A stretch of 64,000 nt of DNA from an uncultured Aquimarina sp. (GTDB lineage: Bacteria > Bacteroidota > Bacteroidia > Flavobacteriales > Flavobacteriaceae). The stretch lies in the NCBI GenBank assembly GCA_947498455.1, contig CANMKK010000014.1, positions 50,530-114,529 on the forward strand. Direction: 5' to 3'. The notes beneath the pieces are model-generated. The model was not told the DNA's origin. It worked only from the letters and a program-made list of their open reading frames with translations, and ran no database searches. Of this stretch, positions 45,870 through 56,500 are shown piece after piece. Position numbers and translations under genes: made by a program. Within the stretch, counting starts at the first letter, position 1; each line of letters starts with the position of its first letter.

Positions 45870-48800
45870 ATGATGATTAAAAAATTACTTTCTCTTTGTT
45901 TTATGCTATGCGCATTTTTATCCTATAGTCAGGAGACCTATGTGCCTGATGACAACTTTGAAGCTTATCTCGAAACACATGATGCAAATGGTAATATAGT
46001 ATTAATTGGTGCTGCAACCAGTATGGGTAATGGAATTGATGGTGATAACTATGTAACTACCGAAAAAATCGAAAGTGTAACCAACTTAAGGGTTATTTCT
46101 CTAGGAATAGCAGATCTTACAGGTATTGAGGGTTTTACAGCATTAAAAGAATTACGATGTTCGTCTAATTCATTAACGACTATAGATATAACTCAAAACA
46201 TACAATTGACTCATTTATATTGCGCTCAAAATCAATTAACAAATTTAGATGTTACCCAAAATACAGCACTAATACTACTATCCTGTTACGACAATCCTTT
46301 AGGTAGCTTAGATGTAACACAAAATTTGGTTTTAGAAAATTTAGATTGTGTAAACAATGATTTAACCAGTTTAGATGTTTCTCAAAATAATGCATTACTT
46401 GAACTTGATTGTTATGATAACCAATTAACAAGTTTAGATTTTACACAAAACATACTTTTAGAAGAATTGTATTGTAATGATAATGTATTAACAAGTTTAA
46501 ATCTTAAGAATGGTAATAATATAAATCTATATGTTGAGACCGATAATAATCCAAACCTTAACTGTATTCTGGTAGATAATGCTTCTGCTACTATTTTAAA
46601 TTCTTGGTATAAAGATACACATGCATTTTATAGCACCGATTGTAGGCAAACCAATGTGCCCGATGCTATTTTTGAAGACTATTTAGAAACCCACAATGCC
46701 AATGGTGATATTGTCGCATTAGGAGATCCAAGCAGTATGGGTAATGGAGTTGCCAATGATAACGCTGTAACCACAGAAAAAATCGAAAGTGTAACTGATT
46801 TAAGGGTTGTTTCTCTGGGAATTACTGATCTTACGGGTATTGAGGATTTTCTAGCTTTAGAAAGTTTAAGTTTTACTCGAAATTTATTAACTAATATAGA
46901 TCTTTCTCAAAATACAGAATTGACTTATTTATGGTGCGGGAGTAATAATTTAACAAGTTTAGACCTAACTAAAAATACCAAATTGATAGAATTATCTTGT
47001 TTTAGTAACCCTTTAGGGAGTTTAGATGTAACTCAAAACATACTTTTAGAAGAATTAAATTGTGCAACAAATCAACTTACCAGTTTAGATCTAACACAAA
47101 ATAGCGCATTAATAGAATTATCCTGTGAAGATAACGAAATTAACAGTTTAGATCTTCCAATAAATACCGCATTAAAATTTCTTTACTGTAATAATAATCA
47201 ATTAAGTAGTTTGGATGTAACACAAAGTATACTTTTAGAAGAACTTGAATGTCATGATAACGTATTAACCAGTTTAGATGTTTCTAAAAATACAGTATTG
47301 GATTACCTTTATTTCGACTCTAATCAACTTACTAGCATAGATGTAACACAGAATATAGCTTTAGTGGGTATTAGGTCTCAAGATAATGCATTAACCAGTT
47401 TAGATCTATCAAAAAATATAGCTTTAAGACGTTTAGAGTGTCAAGATAATGCATTAACAAGTTTAGATCTTAGGAACGGAAATAATGCAAATACAAGAAT
47501 TACAGCTACTAATAATCCAAATCTTTATTGCATCCAAGTAGATGACCCTTTTGTTCCTTTTAGTTTTTCGAGTATAGATGCAATAGCAAGTTTTAATACC
47601 GACTGTGGGACACATGTACCCGATGATAATTTTGAAACCTATTTAGAAACACATAATTCGACAGGAGGATTAGTTACTATAGGTGATATTACCAGTATGG
47701 GTAATGGTATTGCCAATGATAATTATGTGGAAACAGAACGAATTAAAAATGTAACCAGTTTAGATGTTACTAATCTAGGGATATTGGATCTTACAGGTAT
47801 TGAAGACTTTATAGCTTTAAAAAGTTTAACATCTATTGGGAACTCATTAACCGAAATAGATGTTACAAAAAATGTAGCGCTCACAAATTTAGATTTGTAT
47901 AGAAATGCTCTAACAAGCATAGATATTTCTCAGAATGTACAGTTGACCAGTTTAGTCGTTGCAGATAACCAATTAACAAGTTTAGATATCTCCCAGAATA
48001 TAAAGTTGGACTATTTAGACTGTAATATAAATCCATTAACAAACTTAGATGTAACACAAAACACACTATTGACCATCTTATATTGTGATGAAAATGAACT
48101 AGCAAGTATTGATGTTTCTAAGAATTTAATATTAGAGCGTTTATCTGTTCGGTTCAATCAATTAACAACACTTGATGTTACACAAAATATAGCTTTGGAA
48201 GAATTAGAGTTTACTGATAATGAATTAGTAAGTATTGATCTTTCTCAAAATCTAGCATTACTGGTCTTATATATTGAAGAAAATCAATTGACTACGCTTG
48301 ATCTTTCTAAAAATGTAGCTTTAGAAATATTAGTGGCTTATAATAATCAATTAACAACGTTAGATCTTTCTAAAAATGTAGCTTTGGAAACATTAGAAGC
48401 TTATGATAATCAATTAACATATCTTACTCTTAAAAACGGAAACAATGCAAGTACATTTTCCTATGTAAAAGTAACTAATAATCCTGATCTAAGTTGTATT
48501 GAAGTAGATGACGCTTCCGCAGCTACCTCGGGAACTGGCAACTATTCTAGATGGGATAAAGATGCTACAGCAAGTTATAATGAAGATTGTACCGCACCAG
48601 TAATTACGTTAACAGGCGATAATCCTCAAACAATTGAATTAGGTGATGGATATACAGAGTTGGGAGCTACCACAGATGATGGAAGCAATGTAATAATCGA
48701 CATTTCAGATTTTGTAGACGCGGTAGGTAGTTATACGATTCTATACAATGCTACAGATGCATCAAATAACGCTGCAGTAGAGGTTACTAGAACAGTAAAT

Positions 48801-50171
48801 GTAGTCGATACCACAGCACCAGTAATTACTTTGCTAGGCGATAATCCTCAAACAATCGAATTAGGATCAGGATATACAGAATTAGGCGCTACCACAGATG
48901 ATGGAAGCAATGTAATAATCGACATTTCAGATTTTGTAGATGCAGTTGGTAGTTATACAATTCTATACAATGCTACAGATGCATCAAATAACGCTGCAGT
49001 AGAGGTTACTAGAACAGTAAATATAGTCGATACCACAGCACCAGTAATTACTTTGCTAGGCGATAATCCTCAAACAATCGAATTGGGATCAGGGTACACC
49101 GAGTTGGGAGCTACCACAGATGATGGAAGCAATGTAATGATTGAGACTTCAGATTTTGTAGATGCAGTTGGTAGTTATACAATTCTATACAATGCTACAG
49201 ATGCATCAAATAACGCTACAGTAGAGGTTACTAGAACGGTAAATGTAGTCGATACCACAGCACCAGTAATTACTTTGCTAGGCGATAATCCTCAAACTAT
49301 TGAATTAGGTGATGGTTATACTGAATTAGGAGCTACCACAGATGATGGGAGCAATGTAATAATTGAGATTTCAGATTTTGTAGATGCAGTTGGTAGTTAT
49401 ACAATTCTATACAATGCTACAGATGCATCAAATAACGCTGCTTTAGAAGTTACCAGAACCGTAAATGTAGTAGATACGACTGCACCGATTATTACGCTAG
49501 TAGGAGATAATCCGCAAGTAATAGAATTAGGTTCTGGATATACCGAGTTAGGAGCTACCACGGATGATGGGAGCAATCTAATAATTGAGACTTCAGGTTT
49601 TACAGATGCAGTTGGTAGTTATACAATTCTATACAATGCTACAGATGCATCAAATAACGCTGCTGTAGAGGTTACCAGAACGGTAAACGTTATCGATACC
49701 ACAGCACCAGTAATTACTTTACTAGGCGATAATCCTCAAACAATCGAATTGGGATCAGGGTACACCGAGTTGGGAGCTACCACAGATGATGGAAGCAATG
49801 TTGTGATTGACATTTCAGATTTTACAGATGCAATTGGTAGTTATACAATTTTATACAATGCAACGGACGCATCAAGTAATACTGCCGTAGAAGTAACCAG
49901 AACTGTAAATGTAGTTCCCGTTCTAGGGATAGAAGATACTATATTAAATGAGGTACAGATATATCCAAACCCTATGAAGGAGTGGTTTATGATTTCGGGA
50001 CTAATTCAGAAAGTAGATGTAGAATTATTTAATATAAACGGTCAACGTGTTATGGTTATTAGTGAATATGTTTCAGGAAAAATCAGTGCGGATAGAATAG
50101 AAGCAGGAGTTTATTTTGCAAGAATCACTTCAGAAAATGTAGTTAAGACCGTGAGATTAATTAAAACTTAA
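45870..50171 (+). CDS. T9SS-secreted LRR-DUF5011 protein (3 LRR blocks)
   Basis: A 1433-residue protein. Signal peptide 1-21 (MMIKKLLSLCFMLCAFLSYS). Three leucine-rich-repeat blocks (about 24-254, 261-580, 583-907) each open with a VPDDNFExYLETH motif and close with NPxLxCIxVDD and a final DC. Within blocks the repeat is about 21 residues (TSLDVTQNTALxxLxCxxNxL), an InlB-like LRR. Six DUF5011 Ig-like domains of 74 residues follow (about 908-1350), then a T9SS type A sorting domain (IYPNPMKEWFMISGL ... VVKTVRLIKT). LRR faces of this type bind proteins or glycans and the Ig-like domains act as a stalk. The ligand is unknown. It is paralogous to the next gene. Confidence 0.88.
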   Translation: MMIKKLLSLCFMLCAFLSYSQETYVPDDNFEAYLETHDANGNIVLIGAATSMGNGIDGDNYVTTEKIESVTNLRVISLGIADLTGIEGFTALKELRCSSNSLTTIDITQNIQLTHLYCAQNQLTNLDVTQNTALILLSCYDNPLGSLDVTQNLVLENLDCVNNDLTSLDVSQNNALLELDCYDNQLTSLDFTQNILLEELYCNDNVLTSLNLKNGNNINLYVETDNNPNLNCILVDNASATILNSWYKDTHAFYSTDCRQTNVPDAIFEDYLETHNANGDIVALGDPSSMGNGVANDNAVTTEKIESVTDLRVVSLGITDLTGIEDFLALESLSFTRNLLTNIDLSQNTELTYLWCGSNNLTSLDLTKNTKLIELSCFSNPLGSLDVTQNILLEELNCATNQLTSLDLTQNSALIELSCEDNEINSLDLPINTALKFLYCNNNQLSSLDVTQSILLEELECHDNVLTSLDVSKNTVLDYLYFDSNQLTSIDVTQNIALVGIRSQDNALTSLDLSKNIALRRLECQDNALTSLDLRNGNNANTRITATNNPNLYCIQVDDPFVPFSFSSIDAIASFNTDCGTHVPDDNFETYLETHNSTGGLVTIGDITSMGNGIANDNYVETERIKNVTSLDVTNLGILDLTGIEDFIALKSLTSIGNSLTEIDVTKNVALTNLDLYRNALTSIDISQNVQLTSLVVADNQLTSLDISQNIKLDYLDCNINPLTNLDVTQNTLLTILYCDENELASIDVSKNLILERLSVRFNQLTTLDVTQNIALEELEFTDNELVSIDLSQNLALLVLYIEENQLTTLDLSKNVALEILVAYNNQLTTLDLSKNVALETLEAYDNQLTYLTLKNGNNASTFSYVKVTNNPDLSCIEVDDASAATSGTGNYSRWDKDATASYNEDCTAPVITLTGDNPQTIELGDGYTELGATTDDGSNVIIDISDFVDAVGSYTILYNATDASNNAAVEVTRTVNVVDTTAPVITLLGDNPQTIELGSGYTELGATTDDGSNVIIDISDFVDAVGSYTILYNATDASNNAAVEVTRTVNIVDTTAPVITLLGDNPQTIELGSGYTELGATTDDGSNVMIETSDFVDAVGSYTILYNATDASNNATVEVTRTVNVVDTTAPVITLLGDNPQTIELGDGYTELGATTDDGSNVIIEISDFVDAVGSYTILYNATDASNNAALEVTRTVNVVDTTAPIITLVGDNPQVIELGSGYTELGATTDDGSNLIIETSGFTDAVGSYTILYNATDASNNAAVEVTRTVNVIDTTAPVITLLGDNPQTIELGSGYTELGATTDDGSNVVIDISDFTDAIGSYTILYNATDASSNTAVEVTRTVNVVPVLGIEDTILNEVQIYPNPMKEWFMISGLIQKVDVELFNINGQRVMVISEYVSGKISADRIEAGVYFARITSENVVKTVRLIKT
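48593..49917 (+). repeat. Six tandem 222-bp DUF5011 coding repeats
   Basis: Six units, each encoding TAPVITLLGDNPQTIELG... to ...EVTRTVNVVD. Long stretches are identical between units and also with the array in the next gene. Confidence 0.9.
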
Positions 50172-50310
50172 ATAAAGTCAACTACCTCGGAGCAAGTTCA
50201 CGAGGTATTCAGCGAAAAAACGGTTTTTACATTTCGAGGCAAGCCTCGGAGAATTAAACTCCACAATGTGGATTAAAATTTTGATTTATAAGTATTCGTG
50301 AGTTACTAAA
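50172..50310. other. Palindrome-rich 3' region
   Basis: Two inverted repeats, TACCTCG...CGAGGTA (50183-50207) and CGAGGC-AA-GCCTCG (50235-50248), with CCTCGGAG words repeated between them. Neither is followed by a T-run. It may be a fragment of an interspersed repeat or a non-canonical terminator. Confidence 0.4.
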
Positions 50311-50313
50311 GAA

Positions 50314-50526
50314 AATGCACAAAATAAGCAAAAATTAGGGCGTTACCACTTTTTGCCACCACTAAAATTACCTAGATGTATTGACGATGCCTATTATTGC
50401 AGGAACAAGTTTAAATAACTGATTAACAAGTAAATTAATGTTTTTTTGTAAATATTGTCCGGTGGTTTTTAGGCGATTTTTGATAACGAATCGATTTATT
50501 TACAACAACAATTTTAAAAGCCCCTT
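50314..50526 (+). repeat. Duplicated promoter region, copy 2
   Basis: Counterpart of 45645-45869. It keeps the TACCAC-TTTT-TGCCACC element and the AAAAGCCCCTTAT leader, but only one TGTCCGG half-site (50456-50462) because 11 bp between the two words are gone. Confidence 0.85.
50344..50360 (+). promoter_or_regulatory. Direct-repeat element TACCAC-TTTT-TGCCACC
   Basis: Identical to the copy at 45676; 183 bp before the second LRR gene. Confidence 0.5.
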
Positions 50527-53500
50527 ATGATGATTAAAAAACTACCCATAGTCTTTTTTCTGTTCCTAAGTTATGTATCCATCAGTCAGGAAACCTATGT
50601 GCCTGATGATAATTTTGAGAACTATTTAGAAACCCATGATGCAAACGGAAATACAGTTTCTGTAGGATCGACTGAAAGTTTAGGAAACGGAATTGAAGAC
50701 GATAATTATGCTGATGCAACAAAAGTTGAAACGGTAACAGATTTAGATATTTCTTCAAGTATGATTACCGATCTTACAGGAATTTCAGATTTTACAGCTT
50801 TAAAAACATTAGACTGTGCTAGTAATACAATAACAAGTTTAGATATGTCGTCTAACACAAAATTATCAAGTTTAGATTGCTCAAATAATACATTAACAAA
50901 TTTAAATCTAACCAATGTAAGTGAAGATTTTCTTGCCTTAGATACTAGGAATAATTCTGATTTAACGTGTATAAGAGTAGATGATGCTAGTTTTGATTTA
51001 GGAGCCACTTCCAATACAGACAATCATACAAGTTTTAATGAATATTGTGATGAAACCTATGTGCCTGATGCCAATTTTGAGCATTATTTAGAAACACATG
51101 ACAGGTCTGGTAACGAAGTAGAGCTAGGAAGTTACGAAAGTCTGGGTAATAGAATTGCTAATGATAATATTGTGTTTACCTCAAGTATCAATTACGAGCT
51201 TACCCAAACATTAACTATTGAAAACCTAGGTATTTCAGATCTTACAGGGATAGAGGATTTTGGTTTTTTAGAAACGTTAAACTGTGCAAGTAATACGCTT
51301 ACGAGTTTAGATGTAACAGAAAACTTGAACTTAGCAAACCTATTTTGTAGTAATAATCAGTTAACAAGTCTTTCTTTTGCTAATTCAGGAAGTTATGATA
51401 CCATAGACTGTTCAAATAACTTATTAACAAGTTTGGATATGACAGGTGGTGTTATGGATGATTTAAGAGATTTTGATGCTACTAATAATCCTGGTTTAAC
51501 TTGTATACGTGTAGTTGATGTACCAGCTGCCATAGGGAATTTTACCAATATAGATGCACAAACTTTGTATAGTGAAAACTGTGAGTATACGTATATCCCA
51601 GATGATAGCTTTGAAGCTTACTTTAGTACAATAACGTTATCTGATGGTATAACGCCAGTAGATGATATCCCTGATGATAATTACGTGCCTACGGCAAATA
51701 TAGTTGAGCTAACTGCATTGAGCCTAAGAGGTCATAGCCCTGCAATTACAGACCTTACAGGAATAAAATCATTTACAGCTTTAAAAACTTTAGATTTATT
51801 CCTGCATAATTTATCATCTTTAGATGTATCTCAAAATAGAGAACTACAAAATGTATGGTTAAATAGTAATGCAGGAATTTCTAGTTTAGATTTTACGAAT
51901 AATACAAAGCTTAAAACTGTTGATTTACAGGGGGTATGGGATCTTGAGGAGTTGTTGTTTTCCGATTCAACAGTGGTAACATTCCTAGATGTAAGAGCTA
52001 CAAAATTAACGGCAATAGATCTAACGGTTCATCCAAATCTTAGCAACTTTAATGCTGAAGGTGCTTCTTTATTAACTGAGATTAATACCATAGGTATTAC
52101 TCCAGGTACGATTAATGCTATAAACTGTAGTAGCTTAGAATGTATTTTAGTAGACGATGTAGCTGAAGCAGTTGCTGGTTCTGGAACCTATGCAAATTGG
52201 ACAGTAGATGATACATCCGTGTATTGTGGGCTTACGTATGTACCTAATGATCTTTTTGAATACTATTTAGAAACTCATGATGCAGATGGAAATAGTGCTG
52301 ATATTGGAGGTGCTACTAGCTTAGGAAATGGAGTTTTAGATGATGATTATGTAATTAATAAAAGGATTCAAAATGTAGAAAACTTAGCGATTTTCCGTCG
52401 TAATATTGATGATTTTACGGGAATTGAAGAATTTGTCAATTTAAAAGAGTTTAGGCTAATTACCAATACATCTTCTGTAGCACTTGATCTTACGTCAAAT
52501 ACAAAATTAGAAAGCATTCGTTTCGATTACATGGATATTGAAAGCATTGATGTAACTGGATTAGACCAATTAACAGAATTGTATTTAAATGATTGTGATT
52601 TAGATGCATTAGATGTGTCTACCAATATTGCTTTAGAGTCTTTAAATGTTTCTAATAACAATTTAGAAGATTTAGATGTAACTACTAATGTTGAATTGTT
52701 AGAGCTAAAACTACAAAGGAATAATGTAGCTAAAATTGATATTAGTACGCTTACAAAACTAGAAGAATTTGAAGCCCCTTTTAATGAATTGACAGAATTA
52801 AATGTAGAGCATAATACAGCCTTAGAGTCACTAAGTATTAGTAGTAATTCCATCTCTGAATTAGATGTTAGTGGATTAGAAAATTTAGCAATTTTATATG
52901 CCTATAATTTAAATATTTCATCTTTAGATCTTTCTAATAATTCAGATTTAACCAGAGTATCGTGTAGTTCAAATGCGAGTTTAACGTATTTAAACCTTAA
53001 AAATGGGAATAATGCTAATTTGAATCCAAGTGATTTTGATATTAGCGACAATGCAAGTTTAACTTGTGTAACTGTAGATGATGTAGATTATGCAAATGGA
53101 ATACTTACAACTAAAGACAGTCAAACCATTTACTCGACATTCTGTTCAGAAACATATGTTCCAGATGACATTTTCGAAAATTATTTAGAAACACATGATA
53201 TAGATGGAAATGTAGTTGCTGTTGGAGATACAAATAGTTTAGGAAACGGAATTGCAGATGATGATTATGTTGGAAAGGAGTCTATAGAAGCTGTTACAAT
53301 ACTTAGAATATTCAATCAAGATATTGCAGATTACACAGGGTTAGAGGTGTTTAAAAACCTGTTAGAGTTTAATATTACAACTAATGCAGTTTCAGATTTG
53401 GAATTAGACTTTAGATCTAATACAAAACTAGAAGAAATTCGTTGTAGTCGTGTAGATATTAAGAATATCAACATAACAGGTTTAACCCAATTAACAGACT

Positions 53501-56500
53501 TATATTTATACGATTGTGATTTAAATACGCTTGATATATCTACAAATATTGCTTTAGATTATATGGTGGTTTCTTATAATAATTTAGAAACCTTAGATGT
53601 GAGTAATAATGTTGAGCTATCAAATTTACAATTCAGTGATAATAATATTGAAGAAATTGACATTAGTACGCTTACCAAACTTAAAGATTTTGATTGTTCA
53701 TTTAATCAAATATCTAATTTAAACTTTGAGAATAACTTAGTGTTAGAGTCATTAAGTATTGGTAGTAACCTTATTGATGATATAGATGTTAGCATGTTGC
53801 CAAACTTAGATAGATTATCTGCATACAGGTTGAATATAGTTGCCCTAGATGTTTCCAATAACCCAAATTTGTTAGATATAACCTGTATTGAAAATACTAG
53901 TTTAACCTATTTAAACTTGAAAAACGGAAACAATGATTTAATTACTGATATGGATGCAAGGTATAATCCAAGTTTAACTTGCATTGAGGTTGATGATCCT
54001 ACAGCGGCATATTTAACAGCTTCGTATTGGGATAAAGATGATATAGCTAGTTATTCTGAATACTGTAGGTTTACGTATGTACCGGATGATAATTTTGAAT
54101 ATTATTTAGAAACGCACAAAGAAAATAGCGGAGGAACAACTTTAGGAAACGACGATAGTTTAGGGAATGGAGTTATGGACGATTATGTTCCTACAGAAAA
54201 GATTGAAAACGTAACGTCATTGTGGGCACACAATCAAGACATTTCAGATTTTTCAGGAATAGAAGATTTCAAAGCGTTAGAAACACTCCGTATCAACGGA
54301 AATCCTGTGAATGCACCGTTAGATTTAAGCAATAATATCAACTTAAATCAAATTTTTTGTATGGAAATGGGATTAACAGAATTAAATCTTTCAGGGTTAT
54401 CAAAGTTATCTGAATTGTATGTTACTGATAATGATTTAGAAAGTTTAGTTATTGAAGATAATACTATTATTGAAGGTATTGATATTGAAAACAATAATAT
54501 CTCAGAACTTGATGTTACGAATAGCCCAAATATCACATGGTTAAATTATGTGAATAATAACATTGAAACTATTGATTTAAGTCAAAATGCAAGTTTAACC
54601 ATATTAACTTGTAGCGGAAATGGCATTGAGTCGATAAACATAGACAACAATACTGCAATCCAAATCTTAGAAATTGGTAACAATCCTATTGAGAGTATAG
54701 ATGTTTCTAGTTTAACAGCTTTGGTAAGTTTAGACATTAATACAACTGCAATTTCAGATATTGATATTAGTAATAATCTAAATATTAGTTCTCTTATATG
54801 TAATAATGCAAGTATTACCAATTTAGATGTAAGTAATAATACTAGTATGTCTACATTAAAAGTAAATGATAATGCGATTACAGGATTAGATGTAAGTGCA
54901 TTAACCCGTTTAAGAACCTTAGAATGTCAAAACAATCAATTAACATTTTTAAATCTTAAAAATGGGAATAATGATGATATGGAAGTGGTAAATATTAGAG
55001 GGAATGCAAGCTTAGTTTGTGCTGAAGTTGATAGTCCAACAGCTACTTATATTAGTACATGGGAAGTAGATGATACTTCTGTTATTACTAGTGTTTGTGA
55101 GTCAACCTATGTTCCAGATGATAATTTTGAAACGTATTTAGAAAGTAATGGTTTAGGAAATGGAGTGTTAGGAGATGATTATGTATTAACATCAAAAATA
55201 AGAGAAATAGTAGATTTAGATATAAGTAGTCAAGGCATTGAGGAAGCTACAGGTATTGAAGATTTTTCAAACTTAGAAATTTTAAATGTTTCGCTAAATG
55301 ATATAGAAGATTTAGATTTAAGTGGGAATACAAGCATAAAAGAACTGTATTGTTATCGAGGAGGCGCAACAAAGTCGTTAAACCTTAGTGATATGACTTC
55401 GTTGGAGAAGTTAGATTGTTACCAAAATACTTTTACATCAATAAATCTTACGAATGCAACAGCATTAGAAGAGATTCAAGCATATCATACTGCTTTCTTA
55501 GATTTAGATGTAAGTACAAATACTGCATTGAAAAAATTGTATGCATATGAGTGTCCTTTATCAACAATTAACCTTGATGGAGCTAATGCATTAGAGGAGT
55601 TATATTTATACCGTAATAATGTTGCAGGAATTAATGTTTCAAACAATACAGCATTAACAACGTTACATTCGTATGAAGGGGCTTTGACTACACTTAATAC
55701 CAATGGAGCAACTGCTTTAAAAGATGCTCAAATTCATCGAAATGTAAATTTAGTAACAGTAGATTTAAGTACTAATACCGCATTAGAAACTGTAAATATT
55801 TCAGAATGTGAATTATTAACCAATATAAATATTAAAAATGGTAATAATTCCAATATTACTTCTTTTGACGCTTCTGATAACGAAAGTTTAAGATGTATTG
55901 AAGTGGATGATGTAACTGCAGATTTTTCTTTATGGAGTAAAGATGATACGGCTGTTTTTAACGAAGATTGTACCGCACCTGTAATTATTTTGATAGGAGA
56001 CAATCCACAAGAAATAGAATTGGGCGCTGGGTATTCGGAATTAGGTGCTACAGTGGATGATAGTAACGATATTGTAATTAATAGTTCAGATTTTATAGAT
56101 GCTATTGGAAGTTATACAATTCGATATAATGCGACGGATGCTTTTGGTAATATGGCAGTCGAAGTTACAAGAATCGTCAATGTAGTCGATACTACATCAC
56201 CAGTGATTACCTTATTAGGTGATAATCCACAGACAATAGAATTGGGCGCTGGGTATTCGGAATTAGGTGCTACAGTAGATGATGGTGGAGATATTGTAAT
56301 TAATAGTTCGGATTTTATAGATGCTATTGGAAGTTATACAATTCGATATAATGCGACCGATGCTTCTGGTAATATGGCAGTAGAAGTGATCAGAACGGTG
56401 AATGTAGTAGATACTACTGCGCCAGTAATTACCTTAATAGGCGATAATCCCCAAGAAATAGAATTAGGATCAGGATATACAGAATTAGGCGCTACCACAG

